Source of the DNA: Cryptomeria japonica
Lineage: Eukaryota; Streptophyta; Pinopsida; Cupressales; Cupressaceae
Reading direction: 5' to 3'
Assembly (NCBI RefSeq): GCF_030272615.1
Contig: NC_081410.1
Coordinates: 114,329,933 to 114,393,932 of the forward strand
Length of the DNA: 64,000 bases
How positions within the stretch are numbered: the stretch's first letter is position 1; the number at the start of each line of letters is the position of its first letter. This document shows positions 1-13,200 of this stretch, piece after piece. The position numbers were made by a program, and so were the translations under genes. Under the pieces are notes generated by a model, which did not search any database, was not told the DNA's origin, and was given only the letters and a program-made list of their open reading frames with translations.

Positions 1-989
1 GTTTCCCCAATACATATTATCATTCATGAGTTCAAGATGTCATTCAACTTGGGTTCAAGGGATGGCAAAGGGTGATTAAACTAGTCAGCGGGTATCACAA
101 AAATAAGTGAGAGAAGTGCAGAAGTAATAAAATTGTTATTCAACATACTTACATCCCTTCACAGCAATCTGCCAGGCTTCAGTACAGTAGTCATCAGTTT
201 GGCCCTTCAAATGAATGAAAATCAGTCTGTCATGGTTATACATTGCAATGTTGACATGAGCTGAATTTTCAACTGAAGAAACTTGACACTATCTAATTTT
301 TCACAAAAAGGAGCCTGAAATTCATCTGTTTGGGCTTCCAAAACATGAAAAAACAGTTGCGAGCTCAGAGACATCTTTCTAGTCTGTTTTGGTATGATAC
401 TTCCCTTATTAAAGCCTACATGGGGATTTCTTTCCATTTGTAGATTACATATTGTTCAACTTTGGCACCCCTGGATTTTGATCTCACAACAAAGCTTAGA
501 AGTAAACCAAACCTAGACAACCCATGTACACCAAGAAGAATAGCTAATCTTCAGCATGATTGCAGGAGAAAAATTAAAATCATAGTAAACATGGCTATTC
601 ATTATGTTTGAGATTTGTATGTCACAATTCTGGTTCTGTTTACTTTTAAATAAAATCCCATAACATTGCAAGATTCTTCCGTATAAATATGGAGTGGAAC
701 CCTTTAACCAACTCTCCAACTTTTTTTAGCAAGTGTTTAAGCAATGATAAAATTTTCATGCATTTATTTTATTCTTGCTGTCACTGAAGCATAAGGTATG
801 CAATATGTATTTACTATTTTGTTTTGTTTTCACTTCCTTTTACATCTCTTTCCGAAGTTCATTACAATTGGAGATCTTATCCTGTTTTACAATTTTATGT
901 GGAAGTTATTCCTACAAAGGAGATAGAAAAAATGCATTGGCAAGTTATATTTGGGCATTGGTTATTTGACGCATCTTTCCTTTTAACAG
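1..989 (+). other. Partial intron of the AP-4 beta gene
   Basis: This sequence ends in a pyrimidine-rich tract and AG at 988-989, directly before the first recognisable exon, so it is the 3' part of an intron whose start is outside the window. It is AT-rich and contains only short chance ORFs. I see no repeat or RNA gene in it. Confidence 0.75.
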
Positions 990-1218
990 GTATATGAACG
1001 AATCAAAGCTCCTTTGCTTACTTTGGTGGGTTCAGGTAGTTCAGAACAGTCATATGCTGTGCTAAGCCATCTACATCTACTGGTGATGCGTGCTCCAATA
1101 TTGTTTTCATCAGATTATAAGCATTTCTATTGCCGCTACAGTGATCCATCATATGTGAAGAAATTGAAACTTGAGATGCTTACAGCTGTGGCAAATGAGA
1201 GTAATACATATGAGATTG
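990..1218 (+). CDS. AP4B1: AP-4 beta exon a (first in window)
   Basis: The acceptor is TTTTAACAG and the donor is GTAAGG at 1219. It encodes VYERIKAPLLTL through SNTYEI plus one base of the next codon. The ATG-initiated ORFs here are not real starts, because the exon is internal and opens in frame with Val. It forms the middle of the adaptin trunk solenoid. Confidence 0.93.
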
Positions 1219-4200
1219 GTAAGGCCTGGCTGTATGTATCTGGAATTTGGTTTCAAATTCAGTTAGATCAATACCTGCATTATTTTGTTATTTGCTTTTG
1301 GACTTGCTCTGAACTCTTTGTTTGAATGTCAGTAACGGAGCTCAGTGAGTATGCTGCAAATGTTGATGTGCTCATTGCAAGAGAGTCTATCCGTGCAGTT
1401 GGAAAAATTGCATTGCAGCAGTATGATGTCAATGCTATTGTTGATCGTCTGCTTCAGTTCCTAGAGATGGAAAAGGACTATGTAACTGCAGAAACTCTGG
1501 TCAGTGGGTGTAGAATTATGGTTTTTCTGTCCAGTATTATCCCACAGAGCAGTTGTTCTTCAGTCTTTGCTGAAATTCAATTTGGAATGTTGATATTATT
1601 TTAATCTTCGAATAGTGTTTGCTTTTATTCAATTGGGCTGCCTCCTATGTCATTCCATGTTCCTTTTTGAATTGTTCAATGCAGGTACTCGTGAAGGACC
1701 TGCTAAGGAAGTATCCACAGTGGAGTCAGGACTGTATAGCAGTTGTTGGTAATGTTAGCAGCAAAAATGTTGAAGAGCCCAAGGCCAAAGCTGCGCTGGT
1801 ATGGATGCTAGGAGAGTATTCTCAGGATATGCTTGATGCTCCTTATATTCTTGAAAGCCTGATTGACAGCTGGGATGAAGAAGACTCTGCAGAGGTATGA
1901 AGACGAGTCATTCTGATATCCATTTTTGGACAAATTCTGTCCACCCATGTGGTTATATTATTATATTATATACTACTTTCTTGCTTCTGTTATTCTGTTC
2001 TGATTTTGTATATTGCACTATGTAATGGATTACGAATTTTGGCCAAACTCTTTACACCTGTTTCAACATCATGTTATTACTCTGACTGTCTTCTGCTATG
2101 ATTTATTTTTGTGTAGCTTTTTACCAAATATAATATATTTCTGGATTTGATTTCAATTTGTAAGTTGTCAATTAGATCTTTAGATTTTTCTGGCTAGTTG
2201 GAAACTGAAATTAAGACAATTTTGAGGCTGTAGATTAATTTGTCTGTTCGTCATACTTGCAGTTATGCAGTTAGTTTTGTTCAGCTCAATATACTCTTTC
2301 TTTGATCTTAATTGTGAAAGAGACAATATTTTGACCTCGGCTTTGCACGACAGCTTAATTCTTTGCTGACTAATTGAACAGCTTTCCTTGATCATTAAAG
2401 ATGATTCCCTTTTATTATAAGTTGCAATTCATCCTTTATGATTACCTGCTGTTCTTCCTCCATCATTTGCTGGATTTTTTTGCAATTTTTATTTCGTTCA
2501 GCATACATTCTCATCCAGACTAACAAAATGTATTTTGCATGACTAGTTCTAGGGCACTGTGCATTTGCTTAACCTTATTGAGCTAGTGGCCCAGCACACA
2601 TCCTTAACTTTGTAATTTTTTTGAACCATGCTAATAAAGATTGTTCAACATCAGTTGTTCAGATGCAATTTATTATTCTATCATACTATGCGATTCTTCT
2701 TTTAATTGTGTACTCTCTACTTTAGTCTTTATTCTTTGCTGCACGTTTCATTAGGTTTATGTCAGTTGGCTCTATTTTTATTCTATCATACTGTTCTGCT
2801 TTCTTTACCTATTTGTAATCTCGTTCTGTGAATTGTTCTAAAGACTGTAACTATCAGCTATCAGTTTGGTTCCTTTTCTACATTGTTAGACAAGGGTCTC
2901 TTTGAAGGAGTTTCCCCCTTTAGACACCTTCTTGCCATTTGATTTATACAAAAAGGTTGATGTACAACAAAGATAAAAAAAAGTCTCGTTTTTGTGTTGT
3001 TTGGCTTTGACGTTTTGTCTTGATTCCTTTTTTATTCCATTTTTCACTATAAAAGCAGGAAAGTCAAATTATATTGTTAGATGTTATTAGCTATTTTTTA
3101 TGAGCTACGTGATTGATGAAATCAATAAAACAAGTTTCAAGATTTCAACACAATAGTATGCAACTATATCCATCTTTGCCGCATCTCAATAACCTCTAAG
3201 AGTGGCAAATTGTCCCCCCCTAATGCGAATTGTGCCGGCATCTCTGGAATCAAACATCTTCTCCACGCACATAAAGAAACCTGCCTTCACCTCATCATCC
3301 TGAATATGTGTCACTCTCCCTTGTCTAGCCTTGTACCACTTAGGATTTAAGGCAAAGGTAGCCATATGCAAAGGAGTGTTCAACTTGTCCCATCTACGCT
3401 GAATGATAGGCCTAATTTGCTCATTGTAGAATGCTAGAGAGGGGTGCTTCACTCACACAGCAAGCCTCATCTGGTCAAGCATAGAGTCAATGCACTCATA
3501 CACCTCTCCAAGGTTAGGTGCATCCCCATCCCCATATCTGATCACCTGGAATACTGGAGAATGATGGAGACAATGTATTTCGCATCAGTCCAAAACACAT
3601 CACTCTTCACTATCTCCTTCACCCTTCTCCCCTGCTCTGTCTTGGCCTCAACCCACCTTTTCCACTCATTAGTCATAACCATGAGTTGCAATGCCTCTTG
3701 CAACTCAATCATTCTCTCCAAGAGAATGAAATAGGATGCATATCTGGTCTCAACTGGTTTCAAGAACTCCTTCGCGAAGGTCCTGAAGAGTGCATGTGAA
3801 GTGTGGTGGTTGTAGATAAACATCTGCACATCTCTCGCATCGGTGACCACTCCTCTAATCCAATCAATCTTCCCCATGTCCTTGAGTGCATTGTTCATGG
3901 CATGCACACATGGGGTCCACCAAATGTGTCTATAGGCTGCCTCAATGAGTCTCCCTGCTGTTCTAGACACATGGGCTGCATCTGTCACTACTTGGACCAC
4001 ATTTTGTGGCCCAACCTCCTCAATAGCTTCCCTGAGGACCTAAAACTGGAAATCAGCATCTTTACGATGCCCTATACAATCAACTGCTCTAAGGAAGTAT
4101 GGGCCCTCTACACATGTGACCATGATGTTGATGAGTGGACGATGGCTAATGTCCGTCCACCCATCCATAACTATGTTGCACCCCGATGCCACCCAACATG

Positions 4201-7200
4201 CCTTCATCTTCTCCATCAAAATATTGATCTTGGAATAGCATTTATCAAAGAGTGAGGTCCTCATTTTCGTCTCCCCTGGTGGCACATAAGATGGTCCTCC
4301 CTTCGCCACCATAGCCATCATCTCCCTATAATAAGGAGACCGTGTAACATGAAATGGAATGCCATTGGCAAAAAAGAACTTGCCAATGGATTCATCTATC
4401 TCATCTCTTAGCTGCACATTAAACATATCAGCAATGGGGTTACTCTTTGGTGTCTGCAACCTACGTTTCCCTGCCCTAGCGGCACTAGAAGTGGAAGTGG
4501 ATGGAGATCCAAACATCATTCCTCTTGTCTGTAATGTCCCCACTTTAGCAGTTGACCAAGTGTGTGTACATTAGCCTTGTTCTACATGGTCCCGAGGGCT
4601 AACGAAGGGTTTAAGGGGTTCCTGGAGTGTTTTGGCCTAGTCATTTCCAGTTTGGGCCAAAACGAAGTTGATTTACTCAATTTCAGGCATACTTACTATT
4701 TTTAGTAAGTCAGCAGGACATAGTGGAGGCCAGTTTTGGTGTTTGGATTTGATACTCCTCGGTGTGAGCTTTCTGACGAGCTATCACTCGCATTATTCGG
4801 AGTCCGATTGCTAATACATTTTAATGTCCGAAGTTTTATTAAAGTAACATTTAATTTAATTGTAAAATATTAAAGTGTTACTCTAATATTTATTTTATGG
4901 GGATCTGTACCCAAGGGAGACATAAGTGAATATTTTAATATATGTTTTATATTGCTCATCTTTTATCCCACATTGCCGATGAGAGTTGAGTCGACCCTTG
5001 GAAAAAGAATAAAAGAAAGCGTTTGTGGCTTCATTAGATATGTTGAATATGAGAACAAATTGATGCATGAGTTGCAGATCCGTTCTTGGCATCAGAGGAC
5101 GTCTATCCTCTCTTGTGACATTCTAGACGTCATTCCCCTGGGGTTTGGCCTTTGGAATCCATTGCTACCAGCTTCATTATCAGGCAGTTTGGGTGCGTTT
5201 CTAGCTACAGGCAGATTGGATGTCTTGCTCATAACTTCTTCTCCATTTGTCCGATGCTTATGCCACTTTGAGGGGATGATATGTGAAGACATTGGACTAA
5301 CTGAAGATAAAATATTACTGTAGCAGCCGCGTACTGTAGCAGCGGCGCACTGTAGCAGCCGCGTCACTGTAGCAACGTCACTGTAGCAGCTGCGTACTGT
5401 AGCTATAGCGTCACTGTAGCAGCTGTGTACTATAGCATCTTGTTAGCAACAGCCTAATGCTATGGCCCAGGCCATCACTCTTTGAAGTAAACAATATTCA
5501 TGCCATTCTAATGCTGGAGTATTTAGTGAGTTGTTTCATTGCCAATATTGCACTTAATCTGAAAATCATTATAAATACAGTGTGCTGGTTATTTCAGTTG
5601 TGTGTTTATGCTTTCATTTTCATATTCATGTTACATGCATAGATCCTTGTTAAAAGAGCACAAAAAAACAATACAACAAACCATTCCGGAGTCATAAGGG
5701 TTGTAGCACAAAAACAAAGAAATTAGGGACTGCAAGCAAAGTGTTTCACGGAATTACTTTATAGCTGTGATTTCATTTAGAAGTGGATTTTGGGGTAACC
5801 ATTACATTGTCTGTGAAGCTTGAGAAGTATGTGGCGGATTTTGGCTGTGCTAAAGGGCTGCCCTAGCAGACAAAGTAGTAGGCATTGAAATATTTGTGTC
5901 ATCTGGAACCCCCCAAAGCCTGCTAAACTCAATTCTGTACTTTATATATTTAGCTTCCTCCAAAAACTTACAATGTCTCACACCTTTTCCTCTCCAAAAA
6001 AGAAAGTGTGCATTCACCCTACTAATGCTACCAGACCATTCAGTGTCACAATGTTGCACTTCCACTTCCTTGTTCCCCCACTTGAATGTGATGTGCCTTG
6101 TACTGATATTCTTAAAGCAAACTATTTGAGAGGAGACTTAGGATCAAAAGGACCCCTAACATACGGTGCCAACAACTTTGAAGGGCAACCTGTACTAGGT
6201 GGTGCACTCGCCATAGAACTAGATTGGGCTCCAGGATCAGCCCCATGGTCACCCCCCTTATTTTTCAGGTTCAAATTCTGAATCATTCTCACTATGAGAA
6301 TGGATTTCCATCTCATCCTCACTCATGCCTTGGGAGCTCATTGTGAAATTGACACTGCTTTTCACAAAATAAAAATAAAAATAAAATCAGCCTAGTTCAA
6401 CAGATAAATTTATTTTCCTATTCATCTCAAAATGAGATTTGATGTTGAATCTTGAGGGCAAAATGATGAATAAATCCCTCAAGATTCAACATCAAATTTT
6501 ATTATTTTTTATTTTTATTTTTAAATAAAAAAAATCATAAATTGTAAATTTTATTTTCAAAATTGAAATTTCAAATTTGTTTTTCAATTTTTATTATTTT
6601 TATTTTTATTTTTAAATAAAAAAAATCATAAATTGTAAATTTTATTTTCAATTCATCATTCATCATTTTGCCCTCAAGATTCAACATCAAATCTCATTTT
6701 GAGATGAATAGGAAAAAAAAACAAATTTAAAGCTAAACAAACAAAGAACCAAAAATGACAATGAAAATCAGAAAATAAAACCAAAAAAACAAGAAAAACC
6801 CTACCTTGTGCTTGAAAACTGAAAACTCTCTCCAAAATGTAGTAGAATCTTCTTCCTCTTCTTCTTGCTTCTTCTCGCTCCTATCACACTTGCAATCACT
6901 TTTCTCACCCCTTCAATCAATCTTCTACAAGTTTTTCCTCCTCTTCAGCTTGCTGGAAAAAAAAATCAGTCTTTCAAAATGAGAGTGAAATCAACAAAAA
7001 ACATGGTTTTGTGTTGTTTTGGGGGAAAGGGTGGGGCCCACGTCCAATTAGGGTTACCCCTTAACGCCCAAAAAAGTCACTTTTTAAAAACAATTTAATT
7101 TTAAAACGTTGCATATACGTGGGGCGACGGGAGATGTCTGACTGTCTCCCCTCCCTCGAGAGATGTGTAGACGTCTCCCAAGGACACGTCTCCTTGGGAG

Positions 7201-10200
7201 ACACGGAGTCGTCTCCCCGTCTCCGGCGGCGCTTGGGTGGCGGTGGTAGGACAATAGAGAACGTCGCGTCCCCATCCCCCCGTTCTGGAGACATCCTTGT
7301 CTCCGAGACGCGGCCAAAAAGGGGGGGACGCGTCCCCATGGAACACTGGTTCTATCAACTCATAAGTCAACAACCAATCTCTAACGATATTCTTAGTGCC
7401 ATCTCTATTACAGAACCTATTTTCAAGTGAACAAGATATCAGATTCCCTTCTACACATAATTGACATGAATAATCTGCATTCTTAGATATGCAGTTTGTG
7501 GTTTTACTTCAGTAAGTAGACAACCCTAGCCACAATGCATTGAAGTTAAGATGAATGAGCTCGGTGGTAGTTTGGTGTCCAACTTATGCTTGCAACAAAG
7601 CAGTCGGCCATTGCCTCATGAATGGTATTCAATGAGACTTTCTGGAAGTACTCTACCCTCTTTGCTTCAAAGAATAGATTTTTATTTGCTAGCTCCGTCT
7701 TTGTCAGGCATCTGCACACTAACTTCAATAGTATATTGATGAATTCAGTTGCTTCTCCATCAAGTTGGAGGTACAATGCATTGATTAGGTCCTCACAAAA
7801 AGTTTGTCTTTGGAGATCATTCTCATATTCAATAGGAGTTAGGAAGAAAGAAAATATATTAGAGCCCTTCAACATCAATTCAATAGAGTAAGGTTGCCAG
7901 TTTGCAAAAACGGTGGAGGCCAGAAAACAAAGGGGACCTGTTGTGAGGTATTCACACATCGCCCCATCGCAAATGGGGAGCCCCACTCTTTTTTGCTTTC
8001 TAGGATAGTGTTGGAGTTCTTAACTATTGACCTTTGCATCGAAAAAGTATAGATGGTGAGGAAGCCAGGAGTCAAGTGGATAGCCTTGTGTGAGGTGTGA
8101 AATAAGTGGGTTTGTTACCCTTCAGTAACATCCAGATCACATGAGAAGTTAAATCCATCATAAGTTCAAACGAAGAATGAATGAGAAAATGCTAGATAGG
8201 TAAACTTCTTGTGCCTCTCCCACAGAGCTAAAATTCATCCTAAGACCTCATGTTGAGCATGCTATGACGTAGTGAAGTTGAGAGAGCGAGTGAAAGCAGC
8301 AAAGGTAAGTCAGAGTTCCAATTCGAAATTCACTTTATGTTCAAGCCCAGGAGAGCGAACTTCAAGTTTTGAGCTGGGAGAGCGAACTTCATGTTTTGAG
8401 GATGGAGATTGAATTTCCCCTAGGAGCTTTGTTTGAGTGTGTGATGTTGAATTTGAGCGTTTGAATGAGGATAACTTTAAAAACCTAAGGATTGAGTAGA
8501 TGAAACAATGAAGTGAAAGAAGAGCAAGCTCAATTTTAGTTTGAAATTAGCTTCATCTCCAAGCCCTCAGGAGCGAACTTCATGTTTGGGCATAGAGGAG
8601 CGAACTTCATGTTCAAGCTCAGGGGAGCAAACGTCATGTTTAGACACAGAGGAGCAAACTTCATGTTTGGGCATAGGAGAGTGAACTTCATGTCTTGAAG
8701 TAGGAGAGCGAAATTCATGTGCAAAGGTAGTAGATCGAATTTTACTTCATGTATTCCTAAGTGAGAGCGAATTTCTTTCATTTGCCCAACGATGATGTGA
8801 GAGTATTTACCTTGAGACGATCTGATTTTGAGTTGAAAGAAAACTTCAAGAATCAAAGGAGGGGAGCGAACTTCATGTGTTAAGTTGGAGGAGTGAACTG
8901 CATGAATGGAGAGAGGGGAGCGAACTTCATGAATTGAGAGAGGGGAGCAAACTTCATGTTCAAGCCATGTGGAGCGAATTTCCTCTAGAGGCCTTCCCTA
9001 AGGATAGTTTATCATGTTTGCATCAATAAATAGTGGGAAGACTCAATGTTAGAACCCATGGAAGGAAGGAAAATGAATCAAAGCAAGCTCAAAGACAAGT
9101 TTGAGCGAATTTCATGAGCACCAAGGTTGGAGCGAACTTCATGAGCATCAGGGTTGGAGCGAACTTCAAATGCTCCTCTCGAGGAGCGAAAAACAACTTC
9201 AAGTGCTCCTTCATGAGAGCGGATTTTCTCTAGATCCTCCTATCAGATCTGCAAAACACATAAAATCAAAGAATATATCAAGTTAAAAGAAGTATCAAGG
9301 TCATATATTATGTGTATTTGATGCCATACTTGTTTTGTTTTGCAGATGTGAAAGGAAGATGATGCAAGTTGCAAAGCAACACCTTGAAGAAATGAGAGAG
9401 GGAAGATTGCAAGACTCTGCCACCATGCAACTTCAAGAAGAAAACCATCAGCAAGCACAAGAGTATCAAGGGAGAAGAATCTCAAGTACTTTCACCGCAT
9501 CAAGATGACATGAAAAGGTCAAGACCTTGAAGTATAAAGAGATAGCACACAACTATCTCAAGGTAGGATAAGCAAGCAAGGATGAATGCATGATGCTTCC
9601 CATCATCACACTAAACATCGAGCAAGCTTGTAATGTTGGGCATCAAATCTCCCAAGTCTACAAGCGAATTGAGGTGGCATCCTGTTGACGTGTATTTTGT
9701 ACACCATCATACACAGAATAAAATACCTAAGGGCATCTTATCCTCTCTTGAATAAAGCCTCTAACTGCTGAAGATTCGCATGAAGGATCAGTTAGGATGA
9801 CTCCAAGGTTCCTTAATGTAGGGTCTCTACGTGTGGATAAGCTCTTCGTGGTACGATGTGATTTGCTGGAATCACAAGGGGACTTACATTGAACTTCCGA
9901 TCTGCTTTGCTGGACACAGGCTCTGACTAACTTAGATTTGAAGAAATGGAAAAAGGATAAGGGCGAAGAGAGGATCTAATCCTAATACTAAGAATGTAGG
10001 AGCAATGATTTGATTTTTGATGAAACTCTAACTAGGTCTTGTTTTGACATCAATGGAACATCTACACAAGGCTAGTGCGATCTTCTAAGGAAGCTTTATG
10101 ATGTTCAAATCATCACCGCAGGCATAGATACCATCCAAGTTGATGCATATCAATGAAGAAGCGACAAATTGAAATTGAGCTTGAGCTGAACGATTCCAGT

Positions 10201-13200
10201 TGACTACACAAGGCAAGTCTGCAATCAACAAACTGCTAGTAGTATGGATATACGAATTCCATCATCAATTAATCACATTTCCTCCATTCATCTAATCATC
10301 TACCATCTAAGATTGAAGACTTCAACAAGAAACCATGCAAATTGCAAGAAAACGACATATTTCACCATTACTTCAATGAAAATGGAGTTTGTTTACAATC
10401 AATGGCAACAATTTCTTGCCTTGTCCTCCTATTCTACTCTCTAACTACTTTCAACTATTTCTATACTATCTCTAATCCTCTAATCTCTCTAACTCTAATT
10501 CTCTTTTACAAATGAAATGTTTGGGCTTATATAGTGCCCACAATACAATCTGATGGCTTAGATCAATTCAAGATCAATGGCCAAGATTCAACAATGAAAA
10601 CCCTAATTAGGGTTTGTTACAACCATTACATAACATTTAATGTTTGACCAATGATAAAATTGTATTGCTTGGACACATGTCCCTTCTAGAAAAATCGACC
10701 AATGGATAGCCGGGGTAGGTACATTGGGGTTTGTGTCACCTTCCATGAGTTAAGTACATTGAATCTGGACATGCTGAGATGGACCTCACTGATTGGAGAA
10801 ATGATGACTAGGATGCCACCTCATCTGACACTTGTAACTTTGGTAAATATTCAACTTGATGTTGTTGAGAAGCTTTCTTTAATTAATTCATCTAGAACTA
10901 TTTTGCTTCTTCAACGAGCCCTTGTTCTAACTCCTTGCATCCTTGATGTGCAGGAAGATGATGTACCTCGCCTTGGAACGCTGGATTGAAAGAGGTCACC
11001 CATGTCCTGGCTAAGACCGTCCCGACGAAGACCGTCCTGGCGAAGACCGTCCTGGATCCGGCTTGATTTTCCTTGATGAGACCTCCATTTGATGCCTACA
11101 CAACATTTCAAAATTAGTAACATGATTTTGCAATACATAACATAAATTAGAGAGCAAATTTTAGGAAACTTAATGATAAGTCCTTTATTAATCATTTCCT
11201 AAAAAAGACTGAGCTAAGGAAAAACAAAATTTTCAAAATTCAAAATTAAGGCAATGACAATCAAAATTCGAAATTAAAACAAGAGATCTTGCCATACCTT
11301 ACTTGAGAGCTTAACTCTAAAATGCAAAATGAATAAAATCGCCTAGGCAAAATTGAAATTCGATAGTCTTGATGTGATCTTCAAAAGAACGTTCCTCATA
11401 TCAACTTCGCCACCCTTCAAGTCTTGGACGTGATCTCTAATGCCCTTGGCAAGTTTGCCTAACTTGAAACTCGAACTCTTTTGATAATGCTTGCACCTTC
11501 CCTTTGAAATTCGCTCCTCCTCTTGAATGATACTTTCGCACTTCCTTTGTATACTCCAAATCGCATTTCTCCTTTGTCTTCCTCAAATCGCATGTAAGAG
11601 ATGAAAATGATGATGTGAAAATGAAGATTTTCACCCTCCCTTTATAGCGCTCATACCTCTTACCACCATATAGGCCGACTTGTGTAAAAATAAGGCAATT
11701 TAAATGATTTTTAAAACAAATAACAAAGGCCGACCTCTAAAATACCAAGCGCTCCCTTTTGATTTTTATTAAATTAATAATTAATTATTAAATGCCTTTA
11801 TTTTTAAATGTGAATTTCGATTTTTAAATAAAGGCAAAAAATAATTAATAAAAGATAACGCCATATTAAATGCTAAATAAAATGGATATTCAATTTTTAA
11901 ATCGATTTAGCATTTGAGGAAAATTCGAATTGTTTATTTTGACGCCAAAACTGGAAAACAAAAGGACGTACCTCATCGCTCTGGTCCCTTGGAGAGGGAC
12001 AGGAGCGATCCATGACTTTGGTCTCGATTTTTGCATTTCTTACATCCAACTCCTTCATTTCCACGTTCCAAATCGATCATCTGGTGGTCCTTCGAATTTG
12101 AATTTCTTTCTTGTGCGAGCAAGTGCATCTCATGACCATTATCGCCTTGGTCCCTTGGAGAGGGACAGGAGTGATCCTAAGGTTTTTGCTTGAAATTCTC
12201 CATTTTGGTACGATCCTTTCCTTGTATCATCTTCCAAATGCCATTTAAAACCTTGTGCGTCCTTGTCTTAACGTGATTTTCAAAGAATATCATGTGTTTT
12301 GCCTAACATCGCCCTTGTCCCTTGGAGAGGGACAGGAGCGATCTCCATGTCTTCACGTTCATCTTGTATCTTTGACCTTCGAACTTCCATTGTAAGGCGA
12401 ATAACATCTATGCTCATTCCTTTCGCGCTTATTCCATTTGTCTTCATTATGTGTTTGGACGTATTAAAGGGACCATCGCCCTTGTCCCTTGGAGAGGGAC
12501 AGGAGCGATCCATGTCCTTTTTCCTTGACCTTGGCAACTTTACACTTTGATCTCCTTTGCAATGTCTTCTAGACGCCGTCCTTCGCTCTTCCTAACCTCG
12601 CTTTGCTTTGATCTTGAAGGAACGTGAGTGTTTTGATAAGATCGCCCTGGTCCTTGTCCAAAGGTCAGGAGCGATGTGAGGCTTTTACATTATTTGGCGA
12701 TGTTTGGACGTTCAACACTCTTGCAAATTATCTTCAAACGATGCCTTGGACCATATGCTATCTTAAGACGTCTTGACTTAGCTTGATCTTGAAGCAAAAC
12801 AAGGAATCCAAAGCAAATCGCCCTGGTCCCTTTGAGAGGGACAGGAGCGATATGGTCCCTAGGTCCATTTTGGTGATTATTTAACGTTTGAAATCTTCAT
12901 GCATCACCTTTCTACCTTTCCGTGGACCCTCTAAGACCTTGCGAAATCTTGTCCTTACGTAAATCTTGCTCAAAATGATCAATACATCTAACATCGCCCT
13001 GGTCCCTTCCTGAGGGACAGGAGCGATCTATGTTATATGGTGTCAATTTCTTCATTTTAACGTCCCTTGAGTGTTTGCGCATGATGAAGATGCCTTGAAA
13101 TGTCCCTCGCCACCTTGTCTTGACTTGTGTCGACCTTGAACTTTGGAGGAACGACCTTGAACTTGCGTAGGGAGTATTATCATCATTGTATCGCCCTGGT

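Larger units (their letters stand above)
3186..6322 (-). pseudogene. hAT-family transposase pseudogene (BED finger plus DUF659-like core), split by a solo LTR
   Basis: Read on the minus strand, 6322-5850 encodes a BED-type zinc-finger region (KWKCN, then SGSISRVNAHFLFWRGKGV, then HC). After the inserted LTR the frame resumes at 4529: a linker, then SPYYREMMAMVAKGGPSYVP, then GCNIVMDGWTDISHRPLIN, the catalytic-core start typical of plant DUF659/hAT proteins. It continues to WWTPCVHAMNNALKDMG and ALNPKWY. Damage includes frameshifts in the BED region, TAG at about 5852 and about 4039, a frameshift near 3542, and loss of the C-terminal dimerisation region beyond 3186. It is clearly inactive and lies antisense inside an intron of the AP-4 beta gene. 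Confidence 0.82.
3186..7348 (-). mobile_element. Truncated hAT DNA transposon
   Basis: The element runs from a terminus at 7348 (minus strand CAGTGTTCCATGGGG, fitting the CAGTG start of hAT inverted repeats) through a GC-rich subterminal zone and an A-rich leader to the transposase pseudogene. The opposite terminal repeat and an 8-bp target duplication of GTTCTATC (7349-7356) were not found near 3186, so the transposase 3' end appears deleted. The exact left limit is uncertain. Confidence 0.6.

Noticed and set aside
3803-4255. Plus-strand 150-codon ORF
   Set aside because: It is the complement of the hAT transposase frame and has no domain of its own.
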